Below, in pieces: positions 7,761-13,733 of a stretch of DNA of 13,733 nucleotides. The translations under genes were made by a program, and so were the position numbers. Source of the stretch: JAJZCD01 sp964570005 (lineage in GTDB: Bacteria; Patescibacteriota; Saccharimonadia; Saccharimonadales; UBA4665). The notes beneath the pieces were generated by a model. The model was not told where the DNA came from, did no database searches, and saw nothing but the letters and a program-made list of their open reading frames with translations. The stretch's first letter is position 1. Each line of letters begins with the position of its first letter. The stretch is from assembly GCA_964570005.1 (NCBI GenBank), contig CAZMWE010000029.1, forward strand, positions 1 through 13,733. The letters run 5' to 3'.

Positions 7761-8446
7761 GTTTTGTAACCCTCACTTTCTATTTGGTCATTATATATGT
7801 ATACGTCCGGCAACTCGTAGAGCAACATGGCGGGAAGCTTCGTGAACGGCTGATCATTTTTCTGTAGATGCTCCAGGTGGGCACGCTTATCAGCGCCGTA
7901 TGCCACTAGGAAACTGTGGGTAACTTGCCGAAGCGCCGCTGGCATGAGCGTCATACGCTGGTAATCTTCCCAGTCGTAGCCGGTAACCGTAGACTCATCG
8001 GCTAACGTAGCAGGGGAATTGGGTTTGATACCCGCCACATGTCCATCGGCACCCATACCAAATTGGCCGACAATCAGATCTGCATTGGCCAGGACCGTAG
8101 CAGTCATATCACTATAAAAACTCACTGTTTGGTCAAATGGAGTGTTATGCACCAGCACGTCTAAAAGCGTAGCTGTGCCGAGCTCAAAGCCGGCCTCCCG
8201 TAGCTGCTGTACATTACTGTCCTTATGGCCCGCAGGCCCATAACGCTCATCTACTGGCATAATTGCCAAGCCCGCCAAGTAGCCTTCGGCATGCGCTTGC
8301 AACATGTCCATAATATCTTTTTCAACAGCGATATTCGATCCGCCGCTTACCAGCCACAAAACCCGTTTACCGACAACCACCCCATCACAAATCACTTTGG
8401 CAATCGCGCGAGCCGCCGCCGATTTGTCAGCCTTAACGAACTTCAT
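7757..8446 (-). CDS. pgl: 6-phosphogluconolactonase
   Basis: Hydrolyses 6-phosphogluconolactone to 6-phosphogluconate, joining the zwf and gnd steps. It belongs to the DevB/NagB-like fold: LVSGGSN (32-38), PVDERYGPAGHKDSN (64-78) matching the DERxVPxxHxDSN signature, and GMGADGHVAGIKP (130-142). I start it at ATG 8446 (229 residues, beginning MKFVKADKSA). A GTG at 8506 would add 20 residues of Cys/Met-rich sequence without family similarity and would span the promoter. No Shine-Dalgarno sequence precedes the ATG, and an extended -10 ends nine bases before it, so the mRNA is probably leaderless. It is the first gene of the minus-strand block. Confidence 0.93.
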   Translation of the reverse strand: MKFVKADKSAAARAIAKVICDGVVVGKRVLWLVSGGSNIAVEKDIMDMLQAHAEGYLAGLAIMPVDERYGPAGHKDSNVQQLREAGFELGTATLLDVLVHNTPFDQTVSFYSDMTATVLANADLIVGQFGMGADGHVAGIKPNSPATLADESTVTGYDWEDYQRMTLMPAALRQVTHSFLVAYGADKRAHLEHLQKNDQPFTKLPAMLLYELPDVYIYNDQIESEGYKT

Positions 8447-8448
8447 AC

Positions 8449-8464
8449 TATACTGAGTATACCA
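8449..8464 (-). promoter_or_regulatory. extended -10 promoter of pgl inside a 13-bp palindrome
   Basis: The minus strand reads TGG then TATACT (8464-8456), an extended -10, nine bases before the pgl ATG. I see no good -35. The -10 is one arm of the palindrome TATACTGAGTATA (8449-8461), which covers the predicted start site. A dimeric repressor bound there would block transcription. The plus strand also carries TATACT (8449-8454) with TTGTCA (8424-8429) 19 bp before it, a weaker possible divergent promoter. Confidence 0.55.
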
Positions 8465-8546
8465 TCGCACCGAACAACTAAGCATAATGCATTCGCAAAA
8501 TTCCACTCTAGAGCACTAAGCTATGGCCATGTTTATTGTTATGCTA

Positions 8547-8555
8547 TGTTATACG
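8547..8555 (+). promoter_or_regulatory. possible extended -10 for the secreted hydrolase genes
   Basis: TGT then TATACG (8550-8555) fits the TGn-TATAAT pattern at four of six core positions. There is no recognisable -35. It would give a leader of about 95 nt to the GH5-like gene. Confidence 0.3.
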
Positions 8556-8568
8556 CAGAGCTGGAGGA

Positions 8569-8605
8569 AAAATCCGCATATTAGGGTAACATCTGTGCGG
8601 AATTT
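8569..8605 (+). promoter_or_regulatory. stem-loop or operator in the GH5 leader
   Basis: AAAATCCGCA (8569-8578) pairs with TGCGGAATTT (8596-8605) with one mismatch around a 17-nt loop. No T-run follows, so it is not a standard terminator. Just before it, GGAGGA (8563-8568) looks like a strong ribosome binding site but has no ATG, GTG or TTG at suitable distance. A regulatory leader or DNA operator is possible. Confidence 0.3.
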
Positions 8606-8656
8606 CGCCACCAATGCCGTAGTCATGTGCCGATAAAGGAAAATTTGAAAATAGTC

Positions 8657-9964
8657 ATGTACGTCAAGCGCACGCTAGAAGTCCTCAAATCAAAATTACC
8701 AAACTCCAGAAGAGCAAATTCAGTATTATTTGTAGGCTTGTTTGCACTAGTGGGTGCGGCAGTTCTTCTGGCTGCGCACGCTGCTACCAGTACCGGGGTT
8801 AGTGTGTCATCCCAATCGGGAACGATCGCAGGCAACGCTTCAGTCGTAAACGATAGTACGGCCATAGGCGGACGGGCAGTACAGTTCGGAACAGCAACTG
8901 GGTCCGGGTCCAGCGGTGGGGGAGGCGGTACCAGCAACACTGGGTTTATCACTGCCAACGGCACCAAACTGATGCAAAACGGCCAACAGTACCGTTCAGT
9001 TAGTTTCAATTTCAGCCCAGTAGGCTCCTGCTGGAACAGCAACTGGAGTACCGCACAGATGGACCAGTTCTTCCAAAGTATACCCTCAAACAGTATAGCT
9101 CGCTTCTTTGCGCCTCCGGGTGGTACTGACTCAGTTAGCCTTGTACAAAGCATTGTGAAAGAAGCTGACAAGTACAATATCCACTTACTTATCTCTTTAG
9201 CTGTTGCCGGAGTTTATGGCCAGTGTGATGCTGCCGACTCCGATTCGACTAGTAGTGGCAAAACTGCCGCGTATTATACCGACGCCGTGAAATCCGGCAG
9301 TCCGTATTACAACTGGGTCAATTCAATAGTGACACCGCTTGCCAACGACCCGGGCGTGGCAATGTGGGAGATCGTCAATGAACCGTGGCATGGCGGTGCT
9401 ACCATTGACCAGGCCGGTGGAGCCTCGGGGGCTACAACATATACCAACGCTGCCGCCGCAATCATTCGTGCTGCCGAAACCGCTGGCGCCGGGAGCCCCA
9501 AACAACTCATTACCCTTGGCCCTGCCGACATAGGTGAGACCGGAGGCGTGAGCGGCATGGAAAGCATCTTCAAGAATATTGACGTGGTCGATGACCACGA
9601 CTATTCGGGAGATATAGGAGGGAGTACCTCGTATGACAGCAACGAGTTGTCTGAACTGGAGCAAGTTGGCAAAGCGCTCAATAAGCCCTACATGATCGAT
9701 GAGGCCGGGGTGGAGGCGGGATCGAACTGCAGCTCATCCAATGTCCAAAATGCCTGGGACAACGGCAGTGCCGGTTTGACACTCCAGGGTCGGGTAGACT
9801 TTCTATTGACTCACAAGGCCACGGATTATATGAATGCGGGCCTATCGTATGTGGGCTTCTGGCTTTACACGGCTCCTGGGATGCAGGAGTCCGGCTGTAC
9901 CTACGAAAATATCCTTCCCACTGATCCGATTATAGCCGCCGTTAAGAGCTACCAGATACCTTAA
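8657..9964 (+). CDS. secreted GH5-like (clan GH-A) glycoside hydrolase
   Basis: Likely endo-acting beta-glycanase of clan GH-A, closest in feel to GH5 mannanases or cellulases. The 435 residues have a basic N-terminus with KSKLPNSRR (11-19), a hydrophobic signal or anchor segment (21-40) ending AHAAT, and a short CBM6/35-like module (about 45-78, with SGTIAGNASVV and GGRAVQFG). A Gly/Ser linker (79-95) leads to the catalytic domain (96-435). WEIVNEPWHG (237-246) supplies the likely acid/base E242, and YMIDEAGVE (345-353) the likely nucleophile E349. A weak AAAGGA lies 16 bases before the ATG. TTG 8645 or GTG 8627 are in-frame alternatives. The N-terminus is paralogous to that of the next gene, 19 bp downstream. 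Mannan versus cellulose specificity is undecided. Confidence 0.82.
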   Translation: MYVKRTLEVLKSKLPNSRRANSVLFVGLFALVGAAVLLAAHAATSTGVSVSSQSGTIAGNASVVNDSTAIGGRAVQFGTATGSGSSGGGGGTSNTGFITANGTKLMQNGQQYRSVSFNFSPVGSCWNSNWSTAQMDQFFQSIPSNSIARFFAPPGGTDSVSLVQSIVKEADKYNIHLLISLAVAGVYGQCDAADSDSTSSGKTAAYYTDAVKSGSPYYNWVNSIVTPLANDPGVAMWEIVNEPWHGGATIDQAGGASGATTYTNAAAAIIRAAETAGAGSPKQLITLGPADIGETGGVSGMESIFKNIDVVDDHDYSGDIGGSTSYDSNELSELEQVGKALNKPYMIDEAGVEAGSNCSSSNVQNAWDNGSAGLTLQGRVDFLLTHKATDYMNAGLSYVGFWLYTAPGMQESGCTYENILPTDPIIAAVKSYQIP

Positions 9965-9983
9965 GGCAAGAGAGGTAGTATAC

Positions 9984-11000
9984 GTGGCAGCATCAAAGAT
10001 GCAAATTTTAAACTTCATAAAATCAAAGCTGCCGAAATCCAGAAAGGTACAAAGCGCGCTGTTCGCCTCTTTATTTGCCGTAGCAGGGACAGCGGTGCTC
10101 CTGACTGCGCACGCCGCGACCGATAGCAGTTCCATCGCCCTGACGCCGCAAGCCGGGGTGATGGCCGGGAACGCTCAGGTTGTCTCTGATTCCTCTGCCA
10201 TAGCGGGACAGGCAATGGCACAGGAGGCGGAACCAGCGGCACTACCACCGTTGCCGGGTGCAGCGTCAACAGCGTTATCGCCCCGTGTATGAACGGCAGC
10301 GGCAGCGGGACCGGTACGAGTAGCTGGGGATCACCGGTGTTTGATGATGAGTTCAACGAATCATCTCTAAATACGAACAACTAGTCCACTGTTGCGGATA
10401 GGGGGCGAGACTTTCGAGAATAACGTCAGAGTCATCGCTAGTAATGTGTCCGTTTCTGGTGGCAACCTCATACTTACGCTGAGCTCTTCCAGCCTCGGCG
10501 CCAACGTCACCAGTGACCCGAACGAGGTTGGGAGCGGCAAAGGCTTTGAATTTGGTAATGGATACTTCCTTGAGGGCAACGTCTATTTTCCCGGTGCTAC
10601 CATAAGTAACCTATACAACTGGCCGGCGTTCTGGACTTCGGGCCACAACTGGCCGAGTACCGGAGAGATCGACATCGCCGAAGTAGGTAACGGGCCCCTC
10701 ACTACAAGCTACCATTGTGCCACTGGCAGCGGCTCTGACTGCGGTACCGCAACGCCTAGCGGCTCATGGGGGAACGCCTACCATATCTACGGGGTTGACC
10801 GCGAATCTGGCAAGGCTACCGTATACTGGGATGGCAAGGCGGTCAAAACGTTTACAACTAGCGATGGCGGTGCTGATGAGTATTTTCTTATAAATGTCGG
10901 AAGCTCAACCGGTTCTCAATGTAATTGTGGCGGACCGTCGGTGTACGGAGCCGCCTCCCAGGTGAAGATCGACTACGTGCGAGCATGGAAGAAACCATAA
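9984..11000 (+). pseudogene. frameshifted secreted GH16-like beta-glucanase
   Basis: Begins at GTG 9984 with AGAGG eight bases upstream. The first 78 residues repeat the neighbour's layout: KSKLPKSRK, a hydrophobic segment ending AHAAT, and a mini-module with GVMAGNAQVV. Near 10215 the frame is lost: where the paralog has AVQFGT, only ATGGCACA remains, consistent with a short deletion. The second frame (10217 to 10382) reads a GTGGGTSG linker and then GH16 start PVFDDEFNESSL, ending at TAG 10382-10384. The original frame resumes at about 10383-10400 and continues to TAA 10998-11000. It contains GEIDIAEVG, whose E (10665), D (10671) and E (10680) match the GH16 catalytic triad, and ends KIDYVRAWKK. 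Catalytic sequence is intact, so the damage is recent, or an assembly error. Expected substrate is beta-1,3/1,4-glucan. Confidence 0.78.
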
Positions 11001-11149
11001 CGCGTTAACGTCATACATCGATAGCTTAGTAAAGCTAGTGAGCCAGGTATTGAGAGAGGTGCCATAGTACGGAACGATGTGGAAGATACACGAAAACGAC
11101 GAGGCTCGCAGGGTTTTGAGACCCAGATTGTTGATGTCTTATTTAGGGC

Positions 11150-12400
11150 TTACGCCTGTTTGTTATTGGCAGGCGGAACCTGTTGCTCCTGGGGAGCGGC
11201 CGCTCCAGGTGAATTAGCGTACGGAAGAGCGGCGTAGTTACCCTCGCCATTTGTGGGAGGCGTGCCATCTGTAGGCTGCATAGGCGGCTGGGGCGGCAGC
11301 GATGGGTTTTCTGTGGGGTAAGCAGACGGCGCATAGCTAAGCGGGACATACCCGTCACCGCCAGCCACCGCAGGCATCGGGCCATCTCCGGATACCTGAC
11401 CTTGCCGAGACCTCAGCCATTTACGAAGCAGCTTGAAACCAACGATAAGTACGATGAGAGTTATAACCTCGGCCACAATGTAATGCTCGGCAGCTAGCAA
11501 CAGCTGTCTGAGAGAAGCTGGATTCTTAACGATGAGTTTTTGCGAAGTAGTTGTGACATTGCCTGAAGCATAGGTTGTTTTAGTTGTTAAGGTGTAAGTG
11601 CCATTCAAAATCTTAGTAGAATCCAACTTATACGTGAACGGCGCAGTGGTAACTGTAGCTAGGAGCTTCTTGTTGAGGTAGTACTGTACCTCAATGACAG
11701 GATCACTCGCAGAACCAGAGGTACTAGGCTGAAGCGTAACCGGTGAATCAATCTGCGTTGGCGTACTGGTGGTACTCGGTGTCAAGCTGCCGCCGCTTTG
11801 AACAACGGATACCGATCCTCCGCCGGAACCGCTAGTTGAACCGCCGCCACCTGAGGTCGTGGTGCCGCCACCCCCACCTCCGCTGCCGGATGACCCACCG
11901 GTAGTGGTTGTCGCCGTAGTACAGTTGCTGCCGTTGCCGGTCGGCACACATGAACCGGGCACAAACTCGATCTGATCTACCAAGACACCGGTCGAAGTGC
12001 CGATTAGTTCTACGTTCTTGCTGCCCTGGGTCAGGGACTGCGTAATAACTTTGGAGGTGCTGCCATCGTAGTAATCAATCCATTCCCAGGTATTAGCAGG
12101 TACGGATGTGCTGGCTCCCACGTTGTAGCAGGTACCAGCGACGTTCAGGAGAATACTGTTAGCTGAACTACTCGGGATTTTTATGTGCGTCCAAACAGTG
12201 TAGCTGGCCGTAGATGGTATTGGGGCACTCATTGTGTCCGTGCCGTAGTCGGTAGCCGGCGCCGTGCACGAATCCGCAGCCCACACTGCCGAATTTCCCA
12301 ACACTACAGGACCACTCAGAGATGCTAGTAGAACTAGAAAGCCGATCCAGATCTTTGCCAGTAAACGGCCCCTCAGTTTAGTCATATCAGGTTTATGCAT
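11150..12400 (-). CDS. membrane-anchored surface protein: lectin-like, Ig-like, TM
   Basis: I start it at ATG 12400 (416 residues). Layout: basic N-terminus, signal peptide (16-42, ending NSAVWAA), and a beta-rich domain (45-148) with two of its cysteines and VWTHIKIP, NTWEWIDYYDG and VLVDQIEF, reminiscent of CBM6/35-type lectins. A Gly/Ser/Thr linker (about 153-213), an Ig-like domain (216-292, with VQYYLNKKLLATVTTAPF and NGTYTLTTKT), a TM helix (307-326), RKWLRSR, and a Pro/Gln-rich cytoplasmic tail (327-416) follow. It probably displays a glycan-binding head on the cell surface. ATG 12385 is an alternative. A GTG at 12586 would add 62 residues across the promoter and spoil the signal peptide. 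No function beyond adhesion or glycan binding can be claimed. Confidence 0.8.
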   Translation of the reverse strand: MHKPDMTKLRGRLLAKIWIGFLVLLASLSGPVVLGNSAVWAADSCTAPATDYGTDTMSAPIPSTASYTVWTHIKIPSSSANSILLNVAGTCYNVGASTSVPANTWEWIDYYDGSTSKVITQSLTQGSKNVELIGTSTGVLVDQIEFVPGSCVPTGNGSNCTTATTTTGGSSGSGGGGGGTTTSGGGGSTSGSGGGSVSVVQSGGSLTPSTTSTPTQIDSPVTLQPSTSGSASDPVIEVQYYLNKKLLATVTTAPFTYKLDSTKILNGTYTLTTKTTYASGNVTTTSQKLIVKNPASLRQLLLAAEHYIVAEVITLIVLIVGFKLLRKWLRSRQGQVSGDGPMPAVAGGDGYVPLSYAPSAYPTENPSLPPQPPMQPTDGTPPTNGEGNYAALPYANSPGAAAPQEQQVPPANNKQA

Positions 12401-12433
12401 GTTTAAGTTTGGTGCCGGGAACGTATAGCTGCT

Positions 12434-12463
12434 AGTATGCCCGACGTCCGGGTATAACGTCAA
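12434..12463 (-). promoter_or_regulatory. promoter of the surface protein gene
   Basis: Minus strand: -35 TTGACG (12463-12458), 18-bp spacer, -10 CATACT (12439-12434). The predicted start near 12427 gives a leader of about 27 nt to ATG 12400. There is no clear Shine-Dalgarno sequence in that leader. Confidence 0.5.
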
Positions 12464-12468
12464 GCGGT

Positions 12469-12481
12469 TTTCACCGTGAAA
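12469..12481. promoter_or_regulatory. operator-like palindrome upstream of the surface protein promoter
   Basis: TTTCAC, one base, GTGAAA: a perfect 6-bp inverted repeat five bases upstream of the -35. Position and symmetry suit a regulator site, but it is short and occurs once. Confidence 0.25.
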
Positions 12482-12609
12482 CACTTCCCCGGAGCAGAGT
12501 GGACACCTAAAAGGGTCTTGATACAATGAGCTTCTGACGTGTGCCAAGTACAGGAAGAGACATAATAAAACAGTGAAATAACACACAGTTCATCCAAGTA
12601 ACAAAACGG

Positions 12610-12615
12610 TACACT
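12610..12615 (+). promoter_or_regulatory. possible -10 for the 197-aa gene
   Basis: TACACT ends eight bases before the ATG at 12624. No convincing -35 is seen. The geometry resembles the rpmG and pgl starts, and no Shine-Dalgarno sequence is present. Confidence 0.3.
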
Positions 12616-12623
12616 GGGCAACC

Positions 12624-13217
12624 ATGGAAACGCCCGAATATGACACGGCAATGGCCGAGTCAATGTTGTCAGTAATATCGCACCTGCCGACACTACTTCC
12701 TAGCCGCTGCATCTCCCTATGGGCCAGTAATAGTGCTGGTGAAGACGCGTCGTGGCGTCAACAGAACCCAGACCTATCGGGAGATCAGCGTATAGGAGAC
12801 CTGGCACGAGTCGTACGACCCCACCTAGCGGGCCTAAGCGCCGTCGTCGCCGAACTGTGTATGTTAGACGAAACAGCGCCTAAAATGGCCGAGACGATCT
12901 ACGGTCGGCAAATAGCCGCAGGACATGTAGTTTTCAAACATCTCGTCAGAGCTCAGGCGCGTCCAGCTTTGAGGGCAGGCTACCGAATGTTCGATACAGG
13001 GTATGCGAGCGTCCGTGTTGAAAGAGGGATCGTGCCCAGCAACAGCACCATCAAGGAATACATAGCCGGCGCATGTACAGCCCTCATGTTAAACACGTTA
13101 ATTGAAGTGCCTAATAGGCCGCCCACATCAAGCGCTATGCAAGTAGGGCCCTGTCACTGGTTTGCCCTTGCTAGATATTTGATGGCTATTCGGTTGCCTG
13201 CCGCTTCGGCGCTATAG
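12624..13217 (+). CDS. hypothetical protein, 197 aa
   Basis: Not recognised. The reading frame is the longest in its region and runs from ATG 12624 to TAG 13217. The protein is largely helix-prone and Ala/Leu-rich, with an acidic start (METPEYDTAM). A middle part has GDLARVVRPHLAGLSAVVAEL (about 58-78) and KMAETIYGRQIAAGHVVFKHLVRAQ (about 87-111). A mildly hydrophobic stretch near residues 146-160 (KEYIAGACTALMLNTLIEV) follows. It has no signal peptide, clear TM helix or catalytic motif. There is no ribosome binding site, and a -10-like TACACT is just upstream. It is divergent from the surface protein gene and convergent with the helicase gene, with no operon partner. A real gene is likely but not certain. 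Confidence 0.55.
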   Translation: METPEYDTAMAESMLSVISHLPTLLPSRCISLWASNSAGEDASWRQQNPDLSGDQRIGDLARVVRPHLAGLSAVVAELCMLDETAPKMAETIYGRQIAAGHVVFKHLVRAQARPALRAGYRMFDTGYASVRVERGIVPSNSTIKEYIAGACTALMLNTLIEVPNRPPTSSAMQVGPCHWFALARYLMAIRLPAASAL

Positions 13218-13241
13218 GAGAAAACCGATGTATGAACTCGT

Positions 13242-13300
13242 ACGCTCGCTTCCATGGTAGCTCAGGAAAATATTCCGGCGGATGCAAGTGATTCGAGCGT
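13242..13300. repeat. 7-bp inverted repeat between convergent genes
   Basis: ACGCTCG (13242-13248) and CGAGCGT (13294-13300) are exact inverse copies 45 bp apart, in the gap between the convergent 197-aa and helicase genes. There is no T-run, so termination is unsupported. It may be chance. Confidence 0.2.
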
Positions 13301-13347
13301 TTCATATATTCGGACAGCTCGGTAGTTGAGTTTGTCGCTTAAGCATC

Positions 13348-13733
13348 CTAGCTTACTGCCTGACGGGGTTGTGTGGTCATGGTAAGAAACTTGGTCACCG
13401 TTGGGTCTACGATAATATCCTCTTTCTCGAGTTCGCCAAGTATGCGAAGTCCCTGAATATGCTTACAACGGCTCAACGCAACATATATTTGCCCCGGTGC
13501 AAAGGCTTCATTCCGTAGATCAACCACCACTTGGCCATAGGTTTGTCCCTGGGATTTATGTATCGTGACAGCCCAAGCCAGCCTAATCGGGAATTGTGCA
13601 AGGGTACCCACAACCGTCTGTTCCATAGTGCCTTGCTCTTCATCGTAGAAATATTTTGTTTGCTCCCATGTTTCTGGTTGGAGCTCATAAGTACGACCCC
13701 TACATAGTACCCGGACCCTCGTCTTAGTAAGAC
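13348..13733 (-). CDS. PIF1-type DNA helicase, C-terminal part
   Basis: The frame is open from the right edge of the window to TAG at 13348-13350, about 128 codons, so the 5' part lies outside. The internal ATG at 13626 is not the true start, because conserved sequence continues upstream of it (RGRTYELQPETWEQTKYFY). The fragment contains the C-terminal motor signatures of SF1B helicases: LAWAVTIHKSQGQTYGQVVV (about 36 residues before GQ) and GQIYVALSRCKHIQGLRIL. These match the PIF1/RecD-like C-terminal domain; PIF1 is favoured by the AWAxTIHKSQG form. It is expected to be an ATP-dependent 5'-3' helicase in DNA replication or repair. The N-terminal Walker A region cannot be checked. The tail after the motifs is short. 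Confidence 0.88.
   Translation of the reverse strand, partial: LTKTRVRVLCRGRTYELQPETWEQTKYFYDEEQGTMEQTVVGTLAQFPIRLAWAVTIHKSQGQTYGQVVVDLRNEAFAPGQIYVALSRCKHIQGLRILGELEKEDIIVDPTVTKFLTMTTQPRQAVS

Noticed and set aside
8447..8506. 20-residue N-terminal extension of pgl from GTG 8506
   Set aside because: No family similarity, and it crosses the extended -10 promoter and palindrome. ATG 8446 matches the usual family start.
8623..9177. Minus-strand open frame of 184 codons opposite the GH5-like gene
   Set aside because: Its Pro-rich run is the reverse complement of the Gly/Ser linker; the plus-strand catalytic motifs are clear.
10382..10384. TAG in the GH16 gene as a recoded codon
   Set aside because: The frame also changes around it, so recoding alone would not restore the protein, and TGA/TAA/TAG act as stops elsewhere in the window.
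11022..11037. TAGCTT/AAGCTA hairpin after the GH16 gene as a terminator
   Set aside because: Six weak base pairs with no T-run on either side. The rest of 11001-11149 shows no other clear signal.
12401..12586. N-terminal extension of the surface protein from GTG 12586, containing a CPLC zinc-knuckle-like motif
   Set aside because: It spans the likely promoter and operator, has a single CxxC only, and places a normal signal peptide in the middle of the protein. ATG 12400 gives a standard secreted layout.

Overview
The window looks like a chromosomal segment of a Patescibacteria/CPR bacterium. The best guess is an environmental Candidatus Saccharibacteria (TM7) genome of roughly 50% GC. This rests on the gene mix: a cysteine-free L33, an oxidative pentose phosphate set, a GH57/GT4/GH15 alpha-glucan cluster, and secreted proteins with Gly/Ser linkers, a short CBM6/35-like module and an Ig-like, TM-anchored surface protein. 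The assignment is inference from family resemblance; no search was run. The standard code fits, because TGA serves as a stop at several overlapping gene junctions.

Region 1 (1-890, plus strand) holds the 3' part of tRNA-Tyr(GUA), a complete tRNA-Thr(GGU), a small two-TM protein whose ribosome binding site abuts the tRNA CCA, a promoter-to-terminator unit of about 95 nt that looks like an independent small RNA, and rpmG (L33). rpmG has its own promoter so close to the ATG that its mRNA may be leaderless. A bidirectional terminator closes the region.

Region 2 (878-8464, minus strand) is a six-gene block read pgl-gnd-zwf, then GT4-GH57-GH15. Three junctions overlap by 4 nt (GTGA, TTGA, ATGA). 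The first half is the complete oxidative pentose phosphate branch (glucose-6-phosphate to ribulose-5-phosphate with NADPH). The second half makes and breaks alpha-glucan: a GT-B glycogen-synthase-like transferase, a GH57 amylase or glucanotransferase and a GH15 glucoamylase. Together they suggest storage and mobilisation of glucan feeding glucose-6-phosphate oxidation. The kinase or phosphorylase that would link the two halves is not in the window. The main promoter lies at 8456-8464 inside a 13-bp palindrome and a probable second one at 5341-5369.

Region 3 (8507-11000, plus strand) is divergent from the operon and encodes two secreted glycoside hydrolases, a GH5-like enzyme and a GH16-like enzyme. 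They share the same N-terminal secretion segment and mini-module. The GH16 gene is broken by at least two reading-frame changes, yet its catalytic motif is intact.

Region 4 (11001-13733) holds a minus-strand surface protein (signal peptide, lectin-like domain, Gly-rich linker, Ig-like domain, TM segment, Pro-rich cytoplasmic tail), a divergent unrecognised 197-aa gene, and the C-terminal part of a PIF1-type helicase running off the right edge. No insertion sequence, CRISPR array, integrase or phage gene was seen.
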